Below, piece by piece: positions 34,101 to 42,939 of a DNA stretch of 61,497 bases. How positions within the stretch are numbered: the stretch's first letter is position 1; each line of letters starts with the position of its first letter. A model generated the notes under the pieces. That model saw only the letters and a program-made list of their open reading frames with translations, did no database searches and was not told the DNA's origin. The DNA comes from Ruminococcus sp. YE282 (GTDB taxonomy: Bacteria; Bacillota; Clostridia; Oscillospirales; Acutalibacteraceae): positions 1 through 61,497 of the forward strand of contig FMUV01000013.1 in the NCBI GenBank assembly GCA_900101355.1, read 5' to 3'. Position numbers and translations under genes: made by a program.

Positions 34101-35331
34101 TTATGAACCAAAATATTTGGTAATGGTCGATGCGGGTGGAAATAGAAACAAATACTATCGGTTAATCCAAAACGGCGATACGTGGGTTGCTAAATACGGG
34201 CGAGTAGGTAGCAGCTCACAAACCCGCACTTACTCAAAATATGAATTTGAAAAGAAATACCGCGAAAAAATCCGCAAAGGCTATGTTGACCAAACAGACC
34301 TTGTGCAAGATTTGATTTCGGTTGAAAAGCCAAAAGCAAAACCTGAATATCGTCCGATTGATAATACGGCAATAAATGAAATTGTTGAACGGCTACAATC
34401 TATGGCTCGTAAGGTTATTAGCGAAAACTATACAGTTTCTTCAAATAAGGTAACTCAGGCAATGGTTGATGAAGCGCAGGACATTTTAACGGGATTGCTC
34501 AACGTTACAGATATTAAGCAATTCAATAATGAACTTGTAAAACTATTTACAACAATCCCACGAAAAATGAGTTCTGTTAGTAGTTATATTGCTAATAAAC
34601 CCGATGACTTTAATAAAATTATCCATAGAGAGCAAGACCTATTGGATGTAATGAAAGGTCAAGTTGTTCAAAAGCAGATTGTTGACAAAGCGGAAGAAGA
34701 TAATGAGCCAATCAACAATATCACCGTGCTTGAGGCTCTTGGACTTGAATTTGAGGAATGTTCAAAAGATGACATTGCAACAATCAAGGTGGCACTTGGA
34801 AGTTGCGCAGATAAATTCCATAAAGCGTGGAAAGTTAAGAACATTAAGACTCAAGCAAGATTTGATAAGTTTGTTGAGGATAACAATATCAAAGATATTA
34901 GATTGTTATTCCACGGCAGTCGCAATGAGAACTGGTGGTCTATCATTCAAAGCGGATTAGTGCTGCGCCCGACAAATGCTATTATCACAGGGAAGTTATA
35001 CGGATATGGGATTTACTTTGCCCCTAAAGCCAGAAAATCGCTCGGTTATACAAGTCTTAATGGCAGCTATTGGGCGAGAGGAAATGCTAATTCTGGATTT
35101 ATGGCTTTAATGTCTGTTGCTTATGGAACGCCGTATGACGTGTATGATTTCAATTCAAAATACGGCAGTTTAGATTATGATGGATTACAAAAGTTTAAGA
35201 AAGGTGCGAATTGTTTACACGCTCACGCCGGAGCAAGTATGGGATATTCAAATCTGAGAAATGACGAAATCATAGTTTATAAAGACGAGCAATGTACAAT
35301 TAAATATCTTGTGGAATTAAAAAATGGTTAG
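34090..35331 (+). CDS. WGR-domain poly(ADP-ribose) polymerase (PARP)
   Basis: A 413-residue PARP with the eukaryote-like layout. A WGR domain lies at about residues 10-70 (VAKYGRVGSSSQTRTYSK, Tyr replacing the usual Trp), a helical regulatory domain at about 90-200, and a catalytic domain from about 210. The catalytic triad is complete: His275 in LLFHGSRNENWW, Tyr309 in GKLYGYGIYFAPKARKS, and Glu393 in LRNDEIIVYKDEQ. So it should transfer ADP-ribose from NAD, and the Glu suggests chain formation. WGR and helical domains in PARP1/2/3 sense DNA breaks. PARPs with this layout are rare in bacteria and phages. The adjacent macrodomain gene is a likely partner. Confidence 0.92.
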   Translation: MQISYEPKYLVMVDAGGNRNKYYRLIQNGDTWVAKYGRVGSSSQTRTYSKYEFEKKYREKIRKGYVDQTDLVQDLISVEKPKAKPEYRPIDNTAINEIVERLQSMARKVISENYTVSSNKVTQAMVDEAQDILTGLLNVTDIKQFNNELVKLFTTIPRKMSSVSSYIANKPDDFNKIIHREQDLLDVMKGQVVQKQIVDKAEEDNEPINNITVLEALGLEFEECSKDDIATIKVALGSCADKFHKAWKVKNIKTQARFDKFVEDNNIKDIRLLFHGSRNENWWSIIQSGLVLRPTNAIITGKLYGYGIYFAPKARKSLGYTSLNGSYWARGNANSGFMALMSVAYGTPYDVYDFNSKYGSLDYDGLQKFKKGANCLHAHAGASMGYSNLRNDEIIVYKDEQCTIKYLVELKNG

Positions 35332-36004
35332 TGAAAATATGAAATTTGGTAAACTCACAACAATGTATGAAAATGGACGCACTAAACATAGTGCAAAAAT
35401 TTGGCATTGTAAATGTGATTGTGGGAAAGAAATTGATGTCCCATCTACCTCTCTTTCATCTGGTAACACAAAATCTTGTGGTTGTTTATTGAAAGAAAGT
35501 GCAAGAGAAAAAGGTGTAAAAAAGAGAAATCTGAATAGATATGACCTATCAAATGATTATGGAATAGGTTATACATCAAAAGGTGAAGAATTTTATTTTG
35601 ATAAAGATGACTATGACAAAATAAAAAACTATACTTGGCGTTATAATCCAGAGAAATATGTCTTTTCAATGCCATTCGGGAAAATAATAAAAATGCACAT
35701 TCTGATAATGTCTCCGCCAAAAGGTAAAGATGTTGACCATATAAATCATATAACATTTGATAATCGTAAATCAAATTTAAGAATATGCGAACATTATCAA
35801 AATATTATTAATAGTAAAACTTATAAAAATAATACATCAGGCAAAAAGGGTGTTCATTGGGATAAATCAAGAAACAAATGGTTAGTTAGTATTACCGTCA
35901 ACAAAAAGACATATTATCTCGGCAGATACGATGATTTTGATAAGGCTGTACGTATAAGAGAAGAGGCAGAAGAAAAATATCACAAAGAATTTAGGTGTCA
36001 ATAA
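35324..36004 (+). CDS. HNH homing endonuclease with AP2 domain
   Basis: A 226-residue enzyme. N-terminal zinc part: IWHCKCDCGKEI...KSCGCL. HNH core: MHILIMSPPKGKDVDHINH with TFDNRKSNLRIC. C-terminal AP2 DNA-binding domain: GKKGVHWDKSRNKWLVSI and YYLGRYDDFDKAVRIREEA. The start overlaps the PARP stop by eight bases. The third homing gene of the window and the second touching the PARP. Confidence 0.88.
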   Translation: MVSENMKFGKLTTMYENGRTKHSAKIWHCKCDCGKEIDVPSTSLSSGNTKSCGCLLKESAREKGVKKRNLNRYDLSNDYGIGYTSKGEEFYFDKDDYDKIKNYTWRYNPEKYVFSMPFGKIIKMHILIMSPPKGKDVDHINHITFDNRKSNLRICEHYQNIINSKTYKNNTSGKKGVHWDKSRNKWLVSITVNKKTYYLGRYDDFDKAVRIREEAEEKYHKEFRCQ

Positions 36005-36024
36005 AATCACGGTTTTATCGACAC
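35995..36024. terminator. Hairpin after the HNH gene
   Basis: GTGTCAATAAAA pairs with TTTTATCGACAC with one mismatch around TCACGG. It includes the HNH stop codon. There is no U-tract, so it may be a weak terminator or a protein site. A near copy is at 1214-1243 (GTGTCAATAAAA...TTTTATCGTCAC). Confidence 0.4.
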
Positions 36025-36030
36025 ATATAC

Positions 36031-36074
36031 CACAATATATAGTGTATTTATTATATAATAACACAATATATAGT
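36031..36074 (+). promoter_or_regulatory. Direct repeats flanking a -10 element
   Basis: CACAATATATAGT occurs exactly at 36031-36043 and again at 36062-36074, a 31-base period. TATAAT lies between them at 36054-36059. The arrangement looks like an operator pair controlling an internal promoter for the nucleotide-metabolism genes. The -35 element is unclear. Confidence 0.45.
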
Positions 36075-36097
36075 ATAAACAAAAAAGAGATTACATA

Positions 36098-36379
36098 TTG
36101 TTTCAACCATTTGAACTTTTTGACGTGAAATTTGAAATTACAGAGGAAAGTAATGTGAGAAATCAGCATATGCAAGCACCTCGAATGATTATTGAACAAC
36201 AATTCATTCAGCTTATGCAACAAGCCACAAATTTACAAATACCCATCAAAATCAAAATAAGTAGAACAGAGCCATTCTATGATGTATTTGAACAGAAAAC
36301 AACGGAAAGAGAAAATAGCATTGTTTTTATGAATAATGCTTATTTGGCAACAAGAAAAGAGGAAACAAATGAAGTTTGA
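36098..36379 (+). CDS. Hypothetical phage protein
   Basis: A 93-residue protein starting at TTG 36098 with AAAAAAGAGA upstream. It has QQFIQLMQQATNLQIPIKIK in the middle and no recognisable domain. It overlaps the next gene by 11 bases. First gene after the repeat-flanked promoter. Confidence 0.45.
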   Translation: MFQPFELFDVKFEITEESNVRNQHMQAPRMIIEQQFIQLMQQATNLQIPIKIKISRTEPFYDVFEQKTTERENSIVFMNNAYLATRKEETNEV

Positions 36380-37148
36380 ACATACAAGAACTATGAATTG
36401 GGAGGGCGCACTAAGAGGTATGCGCAACCCACTTAACAGTTGGCATAAAAGCGATAGCCATTTCGGAATTTGTAATGTAATTGAACCTGCGGAGTTTGAA
36501 CAAAATTCTGATAATAAACAGCAGGGCTATCTTGCTAAATATCCTGATAATCCAGCATATATCGTTTATTTATCATATCCTTATGCTGAATATGTAAGCA
36601 TAGGAAAAGAAGATATGGGATTGGCACAACGGCTTATTCTCTCTGACTCAGAACACAGAAAATTTATGCGCCAAATTTTTGTGTGCGTTGATATTACTGC
36701 ACCACTTTATTGGTGGAAAGAATTTGATACATACAAGGTTGCCACCGTGAGAAATAGTTGTTCTACAATGCACAAAATTCATAGCAAACCATTTAGTGAA
36801 GATGATTTTGCTCACGATGCGGTTGATGAAGTTGATATTGTTATTTCTGAGCAGTTTGACAACACATTAACTACATTGGAATATTTGAGAAATCGTTTCA
36901 ATGAAACCAAAAATAAGAAATATTGGAAAGCATTGATTCAGATGTTGCCGGATGGTTATGAAATGAAAGCAACATTGACATTTAACTATGAAACTCTGCT
37001 TGGTATGTGCAGCAATGGTCAGCGTAGAAAACATAAATTAAATGAATGGTCGGGTAAAGATAATCCGAATGTTCCGAATTTCATTGCGTGGGCAAGAACA
37101 CTTCCTTATGCACAAGAATTTATTTTCATTGATGAGATAGTGAAATGA
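36369..37148 (+). CDS. Conserved phage protein, possibly ThyX-related
   Basis: A 259-residue protein from ATG 36369 with GAGGAAAC upstream. The blocks SEHRKFMRQIFVCVDITAPL and YWWKEFDTYKVATVRNSCST recall the flavin-dependent thymidylate synthase fold (the RHR signature region), and the surrounding genes are for dNTP supply. The classical RHRxxSxNxxSxR motif is not intact, so catalytic ThyX activity is doubtful. The LPDGYEMKATLTFNY segment is shared in style with other phage proteins in this element. Moderately sure that it is a conserved phage family, unsure of function. Confidence 0.5.
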   Translation: MKFEHTRTMNWEGALRGMRNPLNSWHKSDSHFGICNVIEPAEFEQNSDNKQQGYLAKYPDNPAYIVYLSYPYAEYVSIGKEDMGLAQRLILSDSEHRKFMRQIFVCVDITAPLYWWKEFDTYKVATVRNSCSTMHKIHSKPFSEDDFAHDAVDEVDIVISEQFDNTLTTLEYLRNRFNETKNKKYWKALIQMLPDGYEMKATLTFNYETLLGMCSNGQRRKHKLNEWSGKDNPNVPNFIAWARTLPYAQEFIFIDEIVK

Positions 37149-37465
37149 GCAGACATTATACAAGTGAATGTGTTGATTGTGGATTGCCCTGTCTTGGCGC
37201 AGGATGCCAATACTATCGAGTAGCGGTAGATATTTGCGATAAATGCGGCGATGAAAACGCTGAGTATCGAGTTGATGGTGAAGATATGTGCGAAGATTGT
37301 GCAAAAAAAGAATTAGAAACACTATTTAAAGAACTTAATCAACAAGAAAAAGAAAAAGCATTAGATATTACTGCCGAAGAATTATTAAAAGAAGTATTTG
37401 ATGATTTAACAATGGATGAGCAAGCGGAAGCATTAGATATATGTTTCGATAAGATTGATGATTAG
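37145..37465 (+). CDS. Zinc-finger-containing hypothetical protein
   Basis: A 106-residue acidic protein. The N-terminal Cys-rich part CVDCGLPCLGAGCQYY, then ICDKCGDE...MCEDCAKKE, gives two possible zinc sites. The C-terminus is a helical acidic segment. Starts with an ATGA overlap. Function unknown. Confidence 0.5.
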   Translation: MSRHYTSECVDCGLPCLGAGCQYYRVAVDICDKCGDENAEYRVDGEDMCEDCAKKELETLFKELNQQEKEKALDITAEELLKEVFDDLTMDEQAEALDICFDKIDD

Positions 37466-37476
37466 AGGTGAAACGA

Positions 37477-38040
37477 ATGATTGTGATTTTAGTAGGCGAA
37501 AGCGCAAGTGGCAAAACTACTCTTGCCCGCGATTTGCAGCAATTTGAGGGCTTTTCTCAAATCGTTACATATACAACAAGACCGCCGAGAAATGGTGAAC
37601 AAGATGGAGTTGATTACCATTTTATAACAGATGAAAAATTCAATGTAATGATTGACAATAATGAATTTGTCGAACACGCAAGTTATAGAGGGTGGCAATA
37701 CGGAACTGCAATTAACTCAAAAATCACAGAAGATGTGGTCGTCGTATTAACTCCTGCCGGAGCAAGAGCGTTTAGGAAATTCGCAGCAGAGCATCCTGAA
37801 TTAGAATTGGATTTATTTGTTATCTACATTATGGTTGATAGGCGTTCAAGGCTTATGAAACTATTGGAGCGCGGAGATGACATCGAAGAAGCATATCGCC
37901 GCAGTTTATCCGATGTTGGTCAATTTGATGCCTTTGACAGAGAAGCAGATTACATACTGATTAACAATGAATACTGTTTATCCCCCGATGACGTTTATGC
38001 TTGGGTAGCTAATGAAATTCAGAGGAAGAAAAATGAGTAA
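37477..38040 (+). CDS. gmk: Guanylate kinase
   Basis: A 187-residue (d)GMP kinase. P-loop LVGESASGKTTLARDL, the GMP-binding TYTTRPPRNGEQDGVDYHF, and EFVEHASYRGWQYG, all family hallmarks. GAGGTG at 37466 selects ATG 37477. The length is normal. It feeds dGTP synthesis together with the ribonucleotide reductase downstream. A phage copy may have altered base preference, which sequence cannot show. Confidence 0.85.
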   Translation: MIVILVGESASGKTTLARDLQQFEGFSQIVTYTTRPPRNGEQDGVDYHFITDEKFNVMIDNNEFVEHASYRGWQYGTAINSKITEDVVVVLTPAGARAFRKFAAEHPELELDLFVIYIMVDRRSRLMKLLERGDDIEEAYRRSLSDVGQFDAFDREADYILINNEYCLSPDDVYAWVANEIQRKKNE

Positions 38041-38464
38041 AACTTTTAAGATTTTCACTTCTGGTGCAATGGGCGGATTAACTTACAATGAACAAATGGA
38101 CTGGCGGCTTGAATTAGAACATTTAGTATTTGAACTAACAGAGAAAAAAGTAAAATTTATCCACCCACCAGATTTTTTCGATTATGATTTTCACGACCAG
38201 AGGGTAGTAAAAGAATGGGAAATAAATCAACTACTTGATAGCGATATAGTTGTTATTAACTTATCTAACATCAAGAACAGTATTGGAACACATATAGAAT
38301 TAGGTGTTGTTCAGGCGGCAAATAGGCTACCTGGACACCACATAACCACTATTGGAATCGGAGAACCAAATACTGACCATCCGTGGATTAAGTCAAGTAT
38401 TTTTTATAGCGTTAAAGATACAGTAGAGGCGGCGGATTTTATATGCAAATATTTATTGATTTAA
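38033..38464 (+). CDS. Nucleoside 2-deoxyribosyltransferase-like protein
   Basis: A 143-residue protein from ATG 38033, overlapping gmk by eight bases. FTSGAMGGLTYNEQMDWR at the start and SDIVVINLSNIKNSIGTHIEL are the substrate and catalytic loops of this Rossmann-like family, with the nucleophilic Glu in GTHIELG. It probably handles deoxynucleosides or nucleotide hydrolysis in dNTP salvage. Substrate unknown. Confidence 0.65.
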   Translation: MSKTFKIFTSGAMGGLTYNEQMDWRLELEHLVFELTEKKVKFIHPPDFFDYDFHDQRVVKEWEINQLLDSDIVVINLSNIKNSIGTHIELGVVQAANRLPGHHITTIGIGEPNTDHPWIKSSIFYSVKDTVEAADFICKYLLI

Positions 38465-38478
38465 CAAAGGAGAATTGA

Positions 38479-40809
38479 ATGAAGGTAAAAAAGAGAGATG
38501 GACGAATTGTAGAATTTAACAAAGATAAGATTATCTCTGCCGTATCGAAAGCCTATAAAGAGGTTGATGGAGATGTAAGTGAAGATACTTTAACTCATAT
38601 TCAAACGATGGCAGAAGATATAGGAAAAATCAAAAAAGAAATTTTGAGCGTAGAAGCAATTCAAGACATCGTTGAAAAGAAACTAATGCAAAGTTCGAGA
38701 AAAGACGTTGCAAAAGTATATATCATTTATCGTAATGACCGCACAAGAGTTCGTGAACAGAACAGTAAATTATCTAAAGAGATTTCTGATAAACTGTTCG
38801 CAAAAAACATTGAAAACCAAAATGCAAACGTTGACGAGTTTTCCTTTGGTGGTCGTATGGGCGCGGTTACGAGTGTAGTTACCAAAAATTATGCTCTTAA
38901 TAATTGTATGTCGGATATGGCAAAGAATAACCACCTCAATAACGAGGTTTACATTCACGACTTAGACCATTATGCGGTTGGCGACCACAACTGTTTGTCA
39001 ATTCCCTTTGATAAGTTGTTGGCAAACGGTTTTAACACAAGGCAGACGGACGTAAGACCCGCGCAATCTGTCGGAACGGCTTTTCAGTTGGTTGCGGTTA
39101 TTTTCCAGTTGCAGAGTTTGCAGCAATTCGGCGGGGTATCTGCTACTCACTTGGATTGGACAATGATACCCTATGTGAGAAGAAGTTTCTTAAAACACTT
39201 CATCGCGGCTTGGCTGAAGGATAGCAATGAGTTTTTGGGATTAGACTTACTCAATATGTTATTTGATGATTATACTGAGGAAGTTGAGGGTCATATTATC
39301 ACCCGTAATAAGTTTGATGATTGGGTAGATTCTCACAAGGCAGATTTCTTCAAGGCAACCAATACAAAAGAGGAAGATTATACTTTGGATAACAAAAAGC
39401 TCCCTCAAAAGTATTATCAAAGTGCTTTGTACGATACAATCATTGAAACCAAACAGGCTGTTGAGGGTATGTATCATAACCTTAACACGCTTCAATCTCG
39501 TTCCGGCAATCAGTTACCATTTACGTCCATCAATTATGGTACTTGCACCTCAACCGAGGGTAGATTAGTAACAAGATGTTTGATTGAAACTTCTATCAAG
39601 GGCATTGGTAAATTACATAAGACATCTATCTTCCCGTGCGGTATTTTCCAATGTATGAAAGGCGTAAACCGCAAACCAGGCGACCCAAATTATGACTTGT
39701 TTAGATTGGCTCTAAAGTCAACATCATTAAGACTTTATCCGAACTATGCAAACGTAGATTGGAGCGGCAATAACGGTTATGACCGCAATGACCCACAGAC
39801 ATATTTTAGCACAATGGGATGCCGCACGGCAAATGGATTTGATATTAACGGATTTGGACAGCTTAAAGATGGTCGCGGAAATATCTGTCCAACCACAATC
39901 ATTCTTCCAACATTAGCTATGGAAGCTACAGAGTTAGCATCAAAAGAGAATTTGGAATATGGTGATTATTTAGATGATAACCTTGTTATAAAATGTTTCT
40001 TTGATATTCTCGACAAAAAAATCCACGAAGCCAAAGATATGTTAATTGAAAGATTTACATATATTGCTTCTCAATCACCCGACTCAGCTAAATTTATGTA
40101 TGAGAATGGTCTTATGGAGGGTTATGACGGTGAGAATATTATCTCCGCGCTGAAACACGGTACTCTTGCTATCGGTCAGCTCGGACTCGCAGAAACACTT
40201 CAAATTCTTGTTGGCTGCGACCACACAGAACCAAAGGGAATGGCGGTTGCAAAACGGATTGAACAGTTGTTCAAGGATAGATGTGCTGAGTTCAAACAAA
40301 ACTACAAACTCAATTTCGGTGTATATTACACTCCCGCAGAGAATCTTTGCTTTACCGCAATGACGCGCTTCAAAGAAAAGTACGGCGAAATTCCTAATGT
40401 TTCCGATAAGAAATTCTTCACAAATTCAATTCACGTTCCCGTGTGGAAAGAGATTGACCCGTTTGAAAAGATTGATATTGAAGCTGAGTTGACTGGCTAT
40501 TCGAGCGCGGGTTGTATTACATATGTTGAACTCAATGCCGGCATTAAAAACAATATTGAGGCGTTAGAACAAATCGTCAACTATGCTATGGATAAAGACG
40601 TTCCTTATTTTGCTGTGAATGTACCAAACGATATGTGTGTTGATTGTGGTTTCACTGATGAAATCAAAGAGATATGCCCTATGTGCGGATGCGATGAAAT
40701 CCGCAGATTGCGCAGAGTGACAGGTTATCTCACAGGAGATTATAAGAGCGCATTTAATGAAGGTAAACAGGAGGAAGTTGAAATGCGCGTAAAGCACTTC
40801 AACGGCTAA
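38479..40809 (+). CDS. nrdD: Class III anaerobic ribonucleoside-triphosphate reductase
   Basis: A 776-residue glycyl-radical enzyme that makes dNTPs from NTPs without oxygen. An N-terminal ATP-cone (KKRDGRIVEFNKDKIISAV) is present. The core has the expected order, with FQLQSLQQFGGVSATHLDW and the catalytic Cys region TRCLIETSIKGIG. At the C-terminus are the zinc ribbon CVDCGFTDE...CPMCGCDEI and the glycyl-radical site RRVTGYLTGDYKSAFNEGK. Complete. It is followed three bases later by its activase. It implies replication under anaerobic conditions. Confidence 0.95.
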   Translation: MKVKKRDGRIVEFNKDKIISAVSKAYKEVDGDVSEDTLTHIQTMAEDIGKIKKEILSVEAIQDIVEKKLMQSSRKDVAKVYIIYRNDRTRVREQNSKLSKEISDKLFAKNIENQNANVDEFSFGGRMGAVTSVVTKNYALNNCMSDMAKNNHLNNEVYIHDLDHYAVGDHNCLSIPFDKLLANGFNTRQTDVRPAQSVGTAFQLVAVIFQLQSLQQFGGVSATHLDWTMIPYVRRSFLKHFIAAWLKDSNEFLGLDLLNMLFDDYTEEVEGHIITRNKFDDWVDSHKADFFKATNTKEEDYTLDNKKLPQKYYQSALYDTIIETKQAVEGMYHNLNTLQSRSGNQLPFTSINYGTCTSTEGRLVTRCLIETSIKGIGKLHKTSIFPCGIFQCMKGVNRKPGDPNYDLFRLALKSTSLRLYPNYANVDWSGNNGYDRNDPQTYFSTMGCRTANGFDINGFGQLKDGRGNICPTTIILPTLAMEATELASKENLEYGDYLDDNLVIKCFFDILDKKIHEAKDMLIERFTYIASQSPDSAKFMYENGLMEGYDGENIISALKHGTLAIGQLGLAETLQILVGCDHTEPKGMAVAKRIEQLFKDRCAEFKQNYKLNFGVYYTPAENLCFTAMTRFKEKYGEIPNVSDKKFFTNSIHVPVWKEIDPFEKIDIEAELTGYSSAGCITYVELNAGIKNNIEALEQIVNYAMDKDVPYFAVNVPNDMCVDCGFTDEIKEICPMCGCDEIRRLRRVTGYLTGDYKSAFNEGKQEEVEMRVKHFNG

Positions 40810-40811
40810 CT

Positions 40812-41348
40812 ATGAATTATTTGCAAATTGAAAAAGCCTCTGTCGCAAACGGCAAAGGTATAAGAACGGTATTATGGGTTTCGGGATGCTCCTTGCATTG
40901 CAAGGGGTGTCAGAACCCCGAATCGTGGGATTTTAACGCCGGAAAACCATTCGATGATAAAGCAAAACAAGAATTATTTTGCTATCTTGAAAATCCATAT
41001 ATTCAAGGAATTACATTTTCTGGTGGACATCCTTTAGATTATAAAAACGCCTATGCAATTTACGAATTGATTTTAGAAATTAAAGAAAAATATCCTCAAA
41101 AAGATATATGGCTTTACACTGGCTATTCTCTAACTTATGAAGATTTTTATAGTCATCCTTTGAGTTGGATGGTATCTGGTGAAGAAACTAAAATCAATAT
41201 TTTACAAATGTGCGACGTTGTAGTTGATGGTGAATTTCGTGAGGAATTAAGAGATACAACATTGCCATTTCGTGGCAGTAGCAATCAAAGATTGATTGAT
41301 GTAAAGAAAACTATTGACAATAAAAAGATTATTTTATTTAAGGTATAG
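40812..41348 (+). CDS. nrdG: Anaerobic ribonucleotide reductase activase
   Basis: A 178-residue radical SAM enzyme that installs the glycyl radical on NrdD. The cluster motif is CSLHCKGCQNPESWDF near residue 31, then the SAM-binding GITFSGGHPLDY. Start ATG 40812 follows NrdD directly, forming an nrdDG operon. Confidence 0.93.
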   Translation: MNYLQIEKASVANGKGIRTVLWVSGCSLHCKGCQNPESWDFNAGKPFDDKAKQELFCYLENPYIQGITFSGGHPLDYKNAYAIYELILEIKEKYPQKDIWLYTGYSLTYEDFYSHPLSWMVSGEETKINILQMCDVVVDGEFREELRDTTLPFRGSSNQRLIDVKKTIDNKKIILFKV

Positions 41349-41357
41349 AGGTGGTTT

Positions 41358-42530
41358 ATGTCTATTTTCATACCGACAAGAATAAATGTGGGGTATCAAG
41401 AACGAAAAGATACTTACACGGGGAAATTAGCCTATATTATTTACTATGATGAGCGCGGCAAGTTGAGGAAAGAAACCTCTTGGCAAGGTTGGCGAGATAA
41501 AAATATCCCAAATAATGAATACGATAATGTTCCCACTGAGGGATTCGTATTAAACAAAGAAGTTGGCGGTTACAAAAGCGGCTGGGATTTTCGTCAAATT
41601 TATGCAAGAGTATATGACCCGCGAGGGTTTGAATTTGAGATAACAATGGAGAACCTTCTTTGGATTTTGGAATGTTGTAGCAGTATAAAAGGTAAGGGAT
41701 TAGAGGGCGAATTTGTTTATGGTTACGACGGTGGCAACTTATTGCTGATACCAACAGATTCACCTGACTATCAAAAATTCATCGCCCAAAGTAAAGCTAT
41801 ACAAGACAATTTATTTGTAAAAGGTAGTGAATTGGTTGTTGGCGCAACATACAAAAGTCGCAATGATACAGAATATATTTATTTAGGTAGATATGATTAC
41901 TATAAAAAGGAAGAAAATCATCTTATACAACAGTGTGTTGGTTCATTTTATAATCTAAGATATGAAGATGTCGGTTGGGAATATCCATTAGATAATAGTT
42001 GGCAAACTGATATATCATATAAACCCAAAACATATCGTTTTAGATTTAAGAATATGGGTAGATATTATTGGTTCGCGGAAATATGTACATCATATGGCGG
42101 AGAAAAATATTATCGTATCTCATCAACTAAAAGCGTCAGCAAACGCTTTTTTAGAGCAGAATCTAATCATCAAGATAAATATTCTGAATTGTATGAAAAA
42201 ATGATTAAATTGGAAACATTTTCTCCGATAAAGTATTCCGAAAGTAAATTGATTTATATTCCATTCGATATATTTGAACAACAATGCAATAAATTGCAGA
42301 ATAACGAAATAAACGATGCTTTGAACGTATCTACTTATAATGATGAGTATGGAATAGAAAAATATGTATATTTACGATATAACAAAGAAAAATCTACATT
42401 TTATCACAATGGTATAAACTTTAACACTATAAAAAGCGCATATGATAATCTAAAACCTTGTTTTGCAAAACATTATTTAGAAAACGGAAAGATACTGATA
42501 GAGGGGTATAATTATGGCTACGAAGAATGA
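41358..42530 (+). CDS. Hypothetical phage protein, 390 residues
   Basis: A large protein with AGAGGTGG before ATG 41358. N-terminal IPTRINVGYQERKDTYTGKL, a middle region with YGYDGGNLLLIP, then ELVVGATYKSRNDTEYIYLG, which recalls a small beta domain found in phage proteins. Tyr-rich throughout. The last third has more AT-rich codons than the first. No catalytic motif recognised. It overlaps the next gene by 17 bases. Confidence 0.5.
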   Translation: MSIFIPTRINVGYQERKDTYTGKLAYIIYYDERGKLRKETSWQGWRDKNIPNNEYDNVPTEGFVLNKEVGGYKSGWDFRQIYARVYDPRGFEFEITMENLLWILECCSSIKGKGLEGEFVYGYDGGNLLLIPTDSPDYQKFIAQSKAIQDNLFVKGSELVVGATYKSRNDTEYIYLGRYDYYKKEENHLIQQCVGSFYNLRYEDVGWEYPLDNSWQTDISYKPKTYRFRFKNMGRYYWFAEICTSYGGEKYYRISSTKSVSKRFFRAESNHQDKYSELYEKMIKLETFSPIKYSESKLIYIPFDIFEQQCNKLQNNEINDALNVSTYNDEYGIEKYVYLRYNKEKSTFYHNGINFNTIKSAYDNLKPCFAKHYLENGKILIEGYNYGYEE

Positions 42531-42927
42531 CGAAAGAATTATTGAATTAAAAAAGATAATTGAGAAAAAGCGCGAAGAACTTAACAATATGCACAGCAGA
42601 TTCGCGCCAAAGACAAATTGCATTTTGCAACTCGATGGAGAAACGTACAACTTAAACGTGTCTACGCAGAATTTGACTTATCTGCTCGTAAAGATTAACG
42701 CGCTTATCAAATCCGCCGAGTCACTTAATATTCCTGCGGAAGATGTTATAATTTCTGGATTTGGTCTATCCGAATGGTTTGACGATATTAAATCCAAGAA
42801 AGACTCCGTTGATTACCGCGAAAAGAAACGTGAGCTTACTTCAATAGAAAACAAACTTAACAATTTGTTGTCCGACGATAAGCAAACAGAATTACAAATT
42901 GATTCTTTAGAAGCATTATTAAAATGA
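42514..42927 (+). CDS. Coiled-coil hypothetical protein
   Basis: A 137-residue protein with two long helices (ERIIELKKIIEKKREELNNM at the start, REKKRELTSIENKLNNLLSD near the end) around a small compact centre. Likely a coiled-coil dimer. Similar proteins are common before phage dUTPases. Function unknown. Confidence 0.5.
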   Translation: MATKNDERIIELKKIIEKKREELNNMHSRFAPKTNCILQLDGETYNLNVSTQNLTYLLVKINALIKSAESLNIPAEDVIISGFGLSEWFDDIKSKKDSVDYREKKRELTSIENKLNNLLSDDKQTELQIDSLEALLK

Positions 42928-42939
42928 GAGGTATAAAAT

